Position numbers and translations under genes: made by a program. This document shows positions 43,954 through 51,949 of a DNA stretch of 64,000 bases, in pieces. Within the stretch, counting starts at the first letter, position 1, and each line of letters opens with the position of its first letter. The stretch is from Anabaena cylindrica PCC 7122 (GTDB lineage Bacteria > Cyanobacteriota > Cyanobacteriia > Cyanobacteriales > Nostocaceae): positions 744,001-808,000 of the forward strand of contig NC_019771.1 of the NCBI RefSeq assembly GCF_000317695.1, written 5' to 3'. Below the pieces are notes generated by a model. It saw only the letters and a list, made by a program, of their open reading frames with translations, was not told where the DNA came from and did no database searches.

Positions 43954-44808
43954 TCACCACAGACTAAGTTGATTCGGTGGCTGATTCAGATTGTTCCAAG
44001 GTAAAGGTGGAACTGCTACCCCACTTTGTTCTAATAGCTGTTGAAAATACTGAGCATTCTGAGGAGATATATCTTCAGTAGGACAATGGACAAAGAAATA
44101 AATCCGTACTCCTGATCTAAGCCAGGTTTGAATCTGCGTTACCCATTCTGCCATAAATGGCTGATTAACTAACAACTGTGGATGAGAAATAAAGCGCACC
44201 AAAGTAAAAGGCGCAGTCACACTAAAATGCACTGGAAGCTGAGGTTTACGCCGTTCTGATGTTAATTGTGGGTCATCATCCCCAGTATAAATTGGTCGTG
44301 TATCTAACAATACTCTCCCTACCCCTAACTGTTCTAACAGCGCATTCAAATTACTAGCATGGGGTTCTTGAAACCAATCACGATGCCTAACTTCTAATGC
44401 TAAAGGGATATCTGTGCGTGGCCAAGCTGTCAAAAAAGCCGTTAAATCATCCAATAATGCAGGTGAGTAGCTTGGGGGTAATTGGGCAAATATTGGCCCC
44501 AAGTGCTTACCTAGAGGGCGCATCTGTTCTAAAAATGTTAAAGCTTCAGGGATATGCGATCGCAATAATCCTTGATGGGTAATTTCTCGCGGTAACTTCA
44601 AGCAAAATTCAAAGCCTGGAGGTGTTTCTGTAGCCCAACGAGTGACAGTTTCAGAGTTAGGAACGGCGTAAAAAGTCGTATTACCTTCTACCGTGGTAAA
44701 GCGACGACTGTAGAGACGTAGAAACTCAGTGGTGCGAGTTCCTGGGGGATAAAGTTCGCCCACCCAACCTTTATATGCCCAAACTGCACAACCAAGAAAA
44801 AAGTTCAC
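43954..44808 (-). CDS. DUF72 (YecE-like) protein
   Basis: This 284-residue TIM-barrel protein has the family marks FFLGCAVWAYKGWVGELYPPGTRTTEFLRLYSRRFTTVEGNTTFYAVP at the start, LGPIFAQLPPSYSP, LALEVRHRDWF and the C-terminal VRIYFFVHCPTEDISPQNAQYF. Some DUF72 proteins are linked to RNA or sugar-phosphate chemistry, but the reaction is unknown. The start is GTG at 44808. Confidence 0.9.
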   Translation of the reverse strand: MNFFLGCAVWAYKGWVGELYPPGTRTTEFLRLYSRRFTTVEGNTTFYAVPNSETVTRWATETPPGFEFCLKLPREITHQGLLRSHIPEALTFLEQMRPLGKHLGPIFAQLPPSYSPALLDDLTAFLTAWPRTDIPLALEVRHRDWFQEPHASNLNALLEQLGVGRVLLDTRPIYTGDDDPQLTSERRKPQLPVHFSVTAPFTLVRFISHPQLLVNQPFMAEWVTQIQTWLRSGVRIYFFVHCPTEDISPQNAQYFQQLLEQSGVAVPPLPWNNLNQPPNQLSLW

Positions 44809-44959
44809 AAAATAAAATGTTTGAGGATTTCTTTTGCAATTTTACCTCGAACAGCAGAAAGCTCTTTCCAGGTGGTAACGAACACGAGTAGATTTAAAAA
44901 GGATTGATGATTGCTAGGATTAGATCAAGATTATATATACCAAATAAATTGGTAAATTT

Positions 44960-45394
44960 ATGCCGAGAAAAGAACAAGGTTGGGTGACATTTCAAACATC
45001 AGAAGAAGAACGCAAGATTTTAGAAGAGTTCTGTCAGCACTCTCAGCGAACTAAAACTGAGATTTTGCGAGAATTAGTACGTGGACTGAATAAATACTCC
45101 TCACCACCAGTACCTCTACCAACTCAACCAGAGAAAGTGGAAACTCATACTCCTGAGATGGAAATTATTAATCCCAAAAAATCATTAAAAGTTAGTTCGC
45201 GCAATGTTCTCAAGGGAGTTGTGAAAAGAGTCACTACAGGAAGTGTGAATACGGAAGTGACCTTGGAAATTGTGCATAAAGTTGAGTTAACTTCGATGAT
45301 TACTAGAGTTTCGGCTGAGGATTTGGAATTGGTTGAGGGAGTTGAAGCTTATGCTGTGATTAAATCTAATGACATTGTGATTGCAAAGGAATAG
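44960..45394 (+). CDS. RHH-like protein with C-terminal TOBE/Mop domain
   Basis: The N-terminal 48 residues (GWVTFQTSEEERKILEEFCQHSQRTKTEILRELVRGL) look like a ribbon-helix-helix DNA-binding domain; the C-terminal 70 residues (SSRNVLKGVVKRVTTGSVNTEVTLEI...LVEGVEAYAVIKSNDIVIA) form a Mop/TOBE domain that binds molybdate or tungstate in ModE, ModC and molbindins. The combination suggests a molybdate-responsive regulator or storage protein, which would suit a diazotroph. A Pro-rich linker joins the two. No mod genes adjoin it. Confidence 0.78.
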   Translation: MPRKEQGWVTFQTSEEERKILEEFCQHSQRTKTEILRELVRGLNKYSSPPVPLPTQPEKVETHTPEMEIINPKKSLKVSSRNVLKGVVKRVTTGSVNTEVTLEIVHKVELTSMITRVSAEDLELVEGVEAYAVIKSNDIVIAKE

Positions 45395-45773
45395 GGTTAA
45401 TTAACACTGCCACTGTCAGAGTAAAGTGACCAAGACTTGCGCTCCTGAAGCTCCTCAAGGATATCCTAGAGCGATCGCTCAAAAACATTTAATTCTTCTT
45501 CAGGAACTCTCAGCAAGCGATTAAACAACACGTTACTCAGAGCAAAGGCTTCATTAGTCTCAAATAAATCACAATCATAGATTTTCATTGTCAGATTATC
45601 TAACAAATCGTTTTGTTTTTTAAATTTAATAATCAACTATTTTAAGCTTTAGAATATCCCCAAATATTTCTCAATAAATCACTCCTAAGAAATAAATAAA
45701 ATAATCCACATTTAGTAACTTAAAAATTGAGGCTAAATAAAATAAACAACACTAGCCAATAGGAGTATTCACA
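45395..45773. other. spacer with one possible short frame
   Basis: Apart from a 40-codon minus-strand frame (45466-45588), this AT-rich stretch shows no gene. It must hold the promoter of the small plus-strand gene at 45774. Confidence 0.45.
45466..45588 (-). CDS. very short hypothetical frame, possibly a gene fragment
   Basis: ATG to TAG encodes 40 residues (MKIYDCDLFETNEAFALSNV and onward) with a balanced composition more like coding than random DNA, but without a Shine-Dalgarno sequence. It could be a remnant of a longer gene. Weak support. Confidence 0.2.
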   Translation of the reverse strand: MKIYDCDLFETNEAFALSNVLFNRLLRVPEEELNVFERSL

Positions 45774-46034
45774 ATGGATTGGTTTAACAGCTTTGAACAG
45801 TTTTTTAGACAATTAAGCGAATTCCAAAGTATAGTTTTTCATAACTGGACTTCAACCCTATCGAGTATGCAGAATCTAAACTTATCAGATCCACCAGAAA
45901 CTTTAGAACAAAGTGTAAAACTACAAGAAGACCTAGTAAAAAACTCATTAGATTTCCAAGAACAGGTAAATCGTTTCTCAATAGACACACAAAGAAAATT
46001 GTGGGATAGTTACTTTAAAATGATGCGTAAATAA
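45774..46034 (+). CDS. small helical protein, function unknown
   Basis: This 86-residue protein, MDWFNSFEQFFRQLSEFQSI onward, is predicted entirely helical and amphipathic, rich in Gln, Ser and aromatic residues, with no membrane segment. It has a general phasin-like look (KNSLDFQEQVNRFSIDTQRKLWDSYFKMM), but I cannot assign that family. The ATG has an AGGAG about 10 bases upstream (AATAGGAGTATTCACA), supporting translation. Confidence 0.55.
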   Translation: MDWFNSFEQFFRQLSEFQSIVFHNWTSTLSSMQNLNLSDPPETLEQSVKLQEDLVKNSLDFQEQVNRFSIDTQRKLWDSYFKMMRK

Positions 46035-46064
46035 TAAACCAATCTATATTAAGATAGGTTTTAC

Positions 46065-46188
46065 CTCGTTCCCAGTCTCTGACTGGGAATGCAACTTAGT
46101 AGGCTCTGCCTACCTTTCATAAGATCAGTCTTAAGATTGTTTCTAGATATAAATCATAAACCAATTAATATTAGAGGATGTTTGATTA
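46065..46188 (+). repeat. 124 bp direct repeat, left copy
   Basis: From CTCGTTCCCAGTCTCTGACT to GAGGATGTTTGATTA; repeated at 46293-46416 with only about two base differences. It includes the hairpin CCCAGTCTCTGACTGGG and GTAGGCTCTGCCTAC. Confidence 0.9.
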
Positions 46189-46286
46189 TAGCGGTTCTCG
46201 GTTGAGTGATATACAAGAACCCCAACCCCCTCCCCGCAAGCGATGAGGGGGCTATGATCTATCTCATTCAAGTGCATATCGCTATA
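46187..46286 (+). repeat. second MITE family (TATAGCGGTTCTC), between the direct repeats
   Basis: 100 bp element from TATAGCGGTTCTCGGTTGAG to GTGCATATCGCTATA with imperfect inverted ends and a central CCCCCTCCCCGCAAGCGATGAGGGGG hairpin. It is distinct in sequence from the TATAGCCTTTCCC family but has the same end type. It sits exactly between two near-identical 124 bp repeats. Confidence 0.8.
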
Positions 46287-46292
46287 GTATAT

Positions 46293-46416
46293 CTCGTTCC
46301 CAGTCTCTGACTGGGAATGCAACTTAGTAGGCTCTGCCTACCTTTCATAAGATCAGTCTTAAGATTATTTCTAGATATAAATCATAAACCAATCAATATT
46401 AGAGGATGTTTGATTA
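46293..46416 (+). repeat. 124 bp direct repeat, right copy
   Basis: Near-identical to 46065-46188. Its terminal AGAGGATGTTTGAT also appears inverted at about 46509-46523 (ATCAAACATCCTCT), so this repeat end may be the terminal repeat of another element. Confidence 0.9.
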
Positions 46417-46588
46417 GTATCAGAATTGATTGAGATTCCCCCTTCCCAAGGAGGATTGAGGGAAATCTACAAATGCTAGATACCACAGCAAAAAGTTTAT
46501 GGCTACGCCACGCAAGCTATCAAACATCCTCTGGAATTTGTTGTTGTGGCTTACAAATACAAGTGTTAGAATTTGCAAGCCAAAGCAG
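46417..46588. other. spacer bounded by inverted AGAGGATGTTTGAT
   Basis: Non-coding stretch ending in ATCAAACATCCTCT, the inverse of the end of the preceding direct repeat, with a TATGGCTACGCCACGC palindromic motif shared with other repeat families. No gene. Confidence 0.5.
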
Positions 46589-46873
46589 CTATGATAGTTC
46601 TTCTTCTCTCGACCTTTGACTAATAGCTTCGACCAACTCCGGCATACTTTCAAACCTATCTTGACCTGTTTGATCAAGTAATGATCTTAAATCTATGGTT
46701 TTGTCTTTTGTCCAGTGAATTTCTTCGTGACCTTTTGCTTGTTGGAGTATTTCTTTTTTACTTGCAGGAAAATCAATACCTGCAAGTGCTTGAGTTACTG
46801 CTGCAACTCCATAAGCTTCACCTTTATCAGGGCCGCGTTGATGTTCACGTCCTGCTTGTGATTTAGTAGACAT
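46589..46873 (-). CDS. DUF2795 family protein
   Basis: The 94-residue protein contains the DUF2795 core ALAGIDFPASKKEILQQAKGHEEIHWTKDKTIDLRSLLDQTGQDRFESMPELVEAI. AAGGAG lies 6 bases upstream of the ATG. The family is small and helical, of unknown function, and often found near stress genes. The N-terminus (STKSQAGREHQRGPDKGEAYG) is polar and likely disordered. Confidence 0.78.
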   Translation of the reverse strand: MSTKSQAGREHQRGPDKGEAYGVAAVTQALAGIDFPASKKEILQQAKGHEEIHWTKDKTIDLRSLLDQTGQDRFESMPELVEAISQRSREEELS

Positions 46874-47228
46874 AAAATTCTCCTTACCGAATCGTAAGTG
46901 ACTTATCTACTTTCTAAGCTAGAACTGTTATTTATAACAGCCTTCTATCTTGAGAATTAATTTTGATTTAAATTTTAGAAGTTGAAGTAGCATCTATGAC
47001 AAAATTGATGCACTTGACAGACTTTAGCTACTTAGTGTTAATTTTAAAATCGCTAGATAATCTAAAACCTTAGATCTTCATCAATCTTCCTTAATAAGGA
47101 TGACTTTGAGAAAGTTATTTCTTTTTAAAGGGGGACATGGATACAAGCGTAAACTTTTTAAACATCTTCAACTTGTTAAATATGGTGGTTGAGTCGTATC
47201 AACCACCAAAATATTCCCAGAAACTTTC
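46874..47228. other. intergenic, promoter of DUF2795 gene and terminator of DUF427 gene
   Basis: AT-rich, no gene. The only clear structure is the hairpin at 47183-47208 downstream of the DUF427 gene. Confidence 0.5.
47183..47208 (-). terminator. hairpin downstream of the DUF427 gene
   Basis: A 10 bp perfect inverted repeat (TGGTGGTTGA...TCAACCACCA) with a 6-base loop, 20 bp after the stop codon of the minus-strand DUF427 gene. On that strand it is followed by ATATTT rather than a strong U-run. Confidence 0.6.
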
Positions 47229-47510
47229 TTAAGCTTCGACTTTTACACCTTTCCAGAAAGCAATATAACCTTCTATATTTTTCGCTTTCTCTTTCGTTGT
47301 GGGATAATACCAAGCAGCATCTTTGTTAACTTGTCCATTTACGTCAATACTGTAGTAACTAGCAACACCTTTCCAAGGACAAGTGCTGTGGGTGTTGCTT
47401 TCTGTAAAATATTCCTTGTTAATAGCATCAGCAGGGAAGTAATGATTTCCTTCCACAACTACGGTTTTGTCGCTTTCGGCTAAAACTGTGCCGTTCCAAA
47501 TTGCTTTCAT
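47229..47510 (-). CDS. DUF427 domain-containing protein
   Basis: The 93-residue protein matches DUF427: AIWNGTVLAESDKTVVVEGNHYFPADAINKEYFTESNTHSTCPWKGVASYYSI and AAWYYPTTKEKAKNIEGYIAFWKGVKVE. The conserved TxCPWKG motif is intact. The frame extends to 47537; ATG at 47510 gives the standard MKAIWNG start. Function unknown. Confidence 0.9.
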   Translation of the reverse strand: MKAIWNGTVLAESDKTVVVEGNHYFPADAINKEYFTESNTHSTCPWKGVASYYSIDVNGQVNKDAAWYYPTTKEKAKNIEGYIAFWKGVKVEA

Positions 47511-47624
47511 AAGTGAGTTTGCAAAGAAAGTTAACAATTTATATTGTTACATTTTAATGTTGAATACTGTGTGGTAATTATAAAATTTATGGAAACAGCT
47601 TAAATTCATCATTTCTTTGCGTGA

Positions 47625-47743
47625 TATAGCCTTTCCCACTCTAGTTAGATACAAAATTACCCCTCCCCAACCCTCCCCTTGGTAAGGGGAGGGTGCGCGA
47701 CAGCGCGGGTGGGGTGTATTTCATGAGCTTGGGAATTGCTATA
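47625..47743 (+). repeat. TATAGC MITE, copy 9
   Basis: Full-length 119 bp copy with a perfect internal hairpin, between the DUF427 gene and the broken DUF29 gene. Confidence 0.93.
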
Positions 47744-47827
47744 TACTGAGTTTAATGAAAATTTTTGCGAAACAGCAAATGTGACTATTGTGGTAGTGCA
47801 TTACGCTGTTGCCAACCCGCCCTAAGA

Positions 47828-48337
47828 TTACTCAAACCAATCCTCACCACCTGGTAATTGTGCTAAATAATTATCAATTATATTTGCTAAATCTTTGGGT
47901 GAATATTCATAAGTTAACAACAAGAGATTTTGAGCAAAATCAATCAATTCTTCTCGATTCAATCTTTGAGAAATCTGACTCGCTTTTAAAGTACCTCCAA
48001 AAATCTCTGCACTAGCTGGACGAATTGCCATTTCTACTGCTTATGCTAAATATTCTCCCCATTTATTAGATTGAATATAATAAGATTTTTGATTATCTTT
48101 AACATTTAATTTATCGATTTGAATCACAGAATCAGAAATAGAAGCAATCCAAGAATTAGTTAAACGTTGTTCAACTTGATTTTGAATTAGATGAATAACC
48201 AACCTAACTAAAAAAGCTTCTATCTTTCGCAATGTTCCCTGTTTACTCATCTCCTCCAAATCATCAATAATTTCCAAAGCATCATCATAACGACCTTCTA
48301 AAATGCTTTGTCTTAAATCTATTAATTCTTGTGTCAT
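47828..48337 (-). pseudogene. DUF29 family gene interrupted by an in-frame TAA
   Basis: The first part (48337-48041, 98 codons) is a DUF29 N-terminus (DLRQSILEGRYDDALEIIDDLEEMSKQGTLRKIEAFLVRL, QVEQRLTNSWIASISDS). It stops with TAA after KWGEYLA, but the same frame continues as AVEMAIRPASAEIFGGTL... to LAQLPGGEDWFE, the usual C-terminus of these roughly 170-residue proteins. A single GAA-to-TAA change would explain it. It may be a fresh pseudogene, or two separately translated halves (an ATG follows 9 bases after the stop). Confidence 0.82.
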
Positions 48338-48378
48338 AGTTATTTACTATAATTGGTAATTTTGTGATCAAGTTCTCA

Positions 48379-48424
48379 TCTTCATCCTGTTCATCCTTAA
48401 ATCCTGGAAATCATGATTCAGACA
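48379..48424. repeat. TCAGGAT element, right-end fragment
   Basis: CATCCTGTTCATCCTTAAATCC...ATCATGATTCAGACA matches the right end of the elements around the GxxExxY gene at 26 kb. The left end is missing. Confidence 0.6.
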
Positions 48425-48546
48425 ATTTTTTATCATCTTTCTCTATAATCATAGCTACTATTCCCTCTCCCTATTCGTCAACGTGAGTTAAAATCCTAAT
48501 ATCTTTATCACAACCCACGCAGACAACAGAGAAACAGCCATCTACC

Positions 48547-50721
48547 ATGCTTCAGTATCCTGAACTCGAAAAAAAGCTTAAATATCACTTTGGTTATGAT
48601 CAATTCCGCCCTGGACAAAGGCAAATTATTGAAGATGCGCTGCAAAATCGTGATTTAATGGTGGTGATGCCGACTGGTGGGGGTAAGTCTTTGTGCTTTC
48701 AATTACCTGCACTGCTAAAACCAGGTTTAACGGTGGTGGTGTCGCCGTTGATAGCATTGATGCAAGACCAAGTGGAAGCATTGCGAAATAATAACATTTC
48801 TGCCACATTTCTCAATAGTAGCCTCAACTCCTATAAAGTGCGATCGCGTGAAGAGGCAATTATGAATGGTAAAGTTAGGTTACTCTACGTCGCCCCAGAA
48901 CGGTTAGTTAGTGATAGATTTCTGCCGCTTTTGGATGTAGTTAAAGAGAAAATTGGCATTTCTACCTTTGCTATTGATGAAGCGCACTGTGTTTCCGAAT
49001 GGGGACATGATTTTCGTCCAGAATATCGCCAGTTAAAGTTACTGCGGAAACGCTATCCTGATGTTCCTACTATCGCCCTCACTGCTACCGCTACAGATCG
49101 CGTCCGGGCTGATATTATTGAACAATTAGGATTAAAGCAACCAAGTATTCATATTGCTAGTTTTAACCGCCAAAATCTTTATTATGAAGTTAGGGCTAAA
49201 AGTAAACGCGCTTACGCTGAAATATTAGAAATTGTTAGAGAAAATGAAGGTTCAGGAATTATCTATTGTTTAACCCGTAAAAAGGTTGATGAATTAACTT
49301 TTAAATTACAAAAAGATAAAGTTGCAGCCTTACCATATCATGCGGGATTAAGTGATGATGAACGCTCTAAAAATCAAACTCGATTTATTCGGGATGATGT
49401 GCGGGTAATGGTGGCGACAATTGCTTTTGGAATGGGAATTAATAAGCCTGATGTGCGGTTTGTAATTCATTCTGACTTACCGCGTAATATTGAGGGTTAT
49501 TATCAAGAATCAGGAAGGGCGGGGAGAGATGATGAACCTTCACGGTGTACGCTCTTTTTTAGTTTTGCTGATGTGAAAACGATTGAATGGAGTATTAATC
49601 AAAAAACAGATCCACAAGAACAATTAATTGCGAAACAGCAACTACGACAGGTAATTGATTATGCAGAAGGGACAGACTGTAGACGCACTATTCAATTAGG
49701 TTATTTTGGGGAAAGATTTGCAGGTAATTGTGGCAATTGTGATAATTGTCGTTATCCCAAACCTGTGCAAGATTGGACTATTGAAGCGATGAAGTTTTTA
49801 TCTTGTGTGGCTAGGTGCAAAGAAAGATATGGAATGCTTTATATAATTGATGTGTTGCGAGGCGCGAAAAACCAAAAAATTGCCCTGAATGGACATGATC
49901 AATTATCCACTTACGGGATTGGTAAAGATAAAACTGTAGATGAGTGGAGGATGTTGGGGCGATCGCTCTTACATCAAGGTATACTAGAGCAAACCCCTGA
50001 TGGTTACTCGGTTTTGAAGCTTAACCCCCTCAGTTGGGAAGTAATGCGAAAACAGCGTACTGTCTCTATTGCGGTTCCCATAGCCCAAAAAATCAGCTAC
50101 GAGGAGGGGAATGTTAAAGAGGCTGAAGTCGAAGTTCTCATGCACAGATTGCGATCGCTCCGCAAACAAATTGCTGATGAGCAAGCAGTTCCACCTTACG
50201 TCATTTTTCATGATTCTACCCTGAAATTAATGGCGCAAGTACAACCCAAAACCTTACATGAATTTGGTGAACTCTCAGGTGTAGGTAGTCACAAATTAGC
50301 CCAATATGGTGCAAAGTTCCTAACCGAAATTCAAGCCTATCGTCAAGAACAAGGTTTACAGCCATTAACAATAAATCAAGTTGATTACGCACCACTGCCT
50401 AATTTCCCCTCTGATACCGAATTAACGACATTAGAGTTATATCAACAGGGTCTGAGCATAGAAGAGATTGCCCAAAAACGCAACATTCGTCCCACCACAA
50501 TTATCCGTCACATCTCAGATTTAATTGAAAAAAATCAACCCATAGATTTAAACAAATTAGTACCTCTAGAACATCAACAAAAGATTTGGCAAGTTTTAGA
50601 AGTACTAGGCGATATTTCCCTGACACCGATCCGAGATCATTTAGGTGAAAGTTACAGTTTTGATGAAATTCGCCTAGTGAGGGGAATTTGGCGGCAGAAA
50701 AAACGTAATTCTAAATCTTGA
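48547..50721 (+). CDS. recQ: ATP-dependent DNA helicase RecQ
   Basis: 3'-5' helicase acting in RecF-pathway recombination and repair. The 724-residue protein has the Q motif region FRPGQRQII, Walker A TGGGKS, DEAH box (IDEAHCVSEWGHDFRPEY), motif VI QESGRAGRDD, the zinc-binding Cys set (CRRTIQLGYFGERFAGNCGNCDNC), an RQC winged helix and an HRDC domain (about 525-600). The last 90 residues form an HTH domain (LYQQGLSIEEIAQKRNIRPTTIIRHI) found in RecQ of cyanobacteria and some Firmicutes. All motifs are intact. Confidence 0.96.
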   Translation: MLQYPELEKKLKYHFGYDQFRPGQRQIIEDALQNRDLMVVMPTGGGKSLCFQLPALLKPGLTVVVSPLIALMQDQVEALRNNNISATFLNSSLNSYKVRSREEAIMNGKVRLLYVAPERLVSDRFLPLLDVVKEKIGISTFAIDEAHCVSEWGHDFRPEYRQLKLLRKRYPDVPTIALTATATDRVRADIIEQLGLKQPSIHIASFNRQNLYYEVRAKSKRAYAEILEIVRENEGSGIIYCLTRKKVDELTFKLQKDKVAALPYHAGLSDDERSKNQTRFIRDDVRVMVATIAFGMGINKPDVRFVIHSDLPRNIEGYYQESGRAGRDDEPSRCTLFFSFADVKTIEWSINQKTDPQEQLIAKQQLRQVIDYAEGTDCRRTIQLGYFGERFAGNCGNCDNCRYPKPVQDWTIEAMKFLSCVARCKERYGMLYIIDVLRGAKNQKIALNGHDQLSTYGIGKDKTVDEWRMLGRSLLHQGILEQTPDGYSVLKLNPLSWEVMRKQRTVSIAVPIAQKISYEEGNVKEAEVEVLMHRLRSLRKQIADEQAVPPYVIFHDSTLKLMAQVQPKTLHEFGELSGVGSHKLAQYGAKFLTEIQAYRQEQGLQPLTINQVDYAPLPNFPSDTELTTLELYQQGLSIEEIAQKRNIRPTTIIRHISDLIEKNQPIDLNKLVPLEHQQKIWQVLEVLGDISLTPIRDHLGESYSFDEIRLVRGIWRQKKRNSKS

Positions 50722-51393
50722 CTGCTGACCAAATAATTAGGGAAACAACTTTTTTCCTCAGCCCCTTTGCTTCTTGTTGACCAATGACGATTATGTAGCA
50801 CTTTCGCCTTGGTCTTGCGTACCAAAAATTACAGATAGTAGCTTAGGTAATACCAGACAAGCAGCAGTATTTAAGAGAGTCAAAAGTACACCATCCATGA
50901 AACTCATAGATAATACCCCTTTATAAAAATTGGTTCTGATTACTAATTATTATTTTGAATCAAAAGAGGTGTGAGTGATGACATCTAAGTTTTTGAATTT
51001 CTTTTGGTATGTATAAGTGAATTAAATATGTTTAAAAAACTATTGAAATATTGATATAAAAATACATATCTTCAAAAAACTTAAACTTAATGAGTTATCT
51101 GCCAAATATTTCTGGAAAATCTCCAAAAATTAAATGTGCGTGGCTTGAAACCCTGGTAGAGACGTTCCGGTGGAATGTCTCTCTCGGACTATTGAAGTGA
51201 ATGAGGGAGAGAGGTTAGGGGAAGGGATTTATTTTCAAGTCAATGTAGGGTTAAAAAACCTAGCACCAAATACTTATCCTGTCAGAATTGATCAAACCTC
51301 CCCCTATTTGAAAACCAAAATTATTGCAAAATAGTCTTGATTTACGACTGATTTTCCCATTAAAAATCTCAAATTAGCATTTATGAAATGCCG
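50722..51393. other. spacer with one small gene and palindromic repeats
   Basis: Contains the 38-residue frame at 50791-50907. Otherwise AT-rich and non-coding, with a palindromic AGAGACGTTCCGGTGGAATGTCTCT at about 51158-51182 that resembles an interspersed hairpin. Confidence 0.5.
50791..50907 (-). CDS. very small hydrophobic protein, paralogue of the next
   Basis: A 38-residue frame, MSFMDGVLLTLLNTAACLVL onward to FGTQDQGESAT, preceded by AAAGGGG about 8 bases before the ATG. The segment MDGVLLTLLNTAACLVLPKLLSVIF aligns closely with MDALLITVINAVACLALPKLLSMFL in the frame at 51394-51639, and the upstream ribosome binding sites align too. The pairing argues for two real small membrane peptides. 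Function unknown. Confidence 0.5.
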   Translation of the reverse strand: MSFMDGVLLTLLNTAACLVLPKLLSVIFGTQDQGESAT

Positions 51394-51639
51394 CTATTCC
51401 TGTCCATTAGGAGAACACTGGGAACAAAATCGAGGACTGAATTTACAGAACTGACTACCAGTCAACGCATAGACTGTACAATAGGGGAAACTAGTAGTTT
51501 CTATCTTAGCTGTATGTAGCCTAGAGTCTATCAATGATGGCTGAAGAGGTTTGACTTGAAAAGCCAGAAACATAGATAGCAACTTGGGTAAAGCTAGACA
51601 AGCAACAGCATTGATGACTGTGATTAATAATGCATCCAT
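51394..51639 (-). CDS. small hydrophobic protein with Cys-rich tail
   Basis: The 81-residue frame has an N-terminal hydrophobic helix (residues 2-25) paralogous to the 38-residue frame 490 bp downstream, and a C-terminal tail with five cysteines (YCTVYALTGSQFCKFSPRFCSQC). A very strong Shine-Dalgarno stretch (AAGGAGGTGATC) lies 18 bases before the ATG; at the position of the paralogue's first ATG there is an ATA codon in frame, so the original start may have mutated. Not recognised. Confidence 0.5.
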   Translation of the reverse strand: MDALLITVINAVACLALPKLLSMFLAFQVKPLQPSLIDSRLHTAKIETTSFPYCTVYALTGSQFCKFSPRFCSQCSPNGQE

Positions 51640-51949
51640 TAAACCTATAACTGATCACCTCCTTGATAATTGTAGTGATAACAGTAATTCGTAATTAAAG
51701 ATTTCCGCATTTGCATCTTAGCTAATTACGAATTAGCAATTATTTGGACATCATTGCAGGGCTGAAAGCAAAACTCATGGAACCGCATGACAACTGAACC
51801 ATTGAATTTTACTTATATAAATGTAGTTTAGCATAAAGTTTTGTAAATATGGATGTGACGATTACGCTATTGTTATACACAGTAGGGAAAGTGCCTATTA
51901 AATACTGTTATTAACAAGAACAACCCATTTACTGCTCAATCATTGTTTT
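51640..51949. other. intergenic, no gene seen
   Basis: Divergent spacer between the small minus-strand gene and the acyl-ACP synthetase gene. It holds the strong SD of the former at about 51653-51665 and an AATTACGAATTAG STRR fragment. No other structure seen. Confidence 0.5.

Noticed and set aside
46420..46677. 85-codon minus-strand frame overlapping the DUF2795 gene
   Set aside because: It overlaps the well-supported DUF2795 gene in another frame and runs into repeat sequence.
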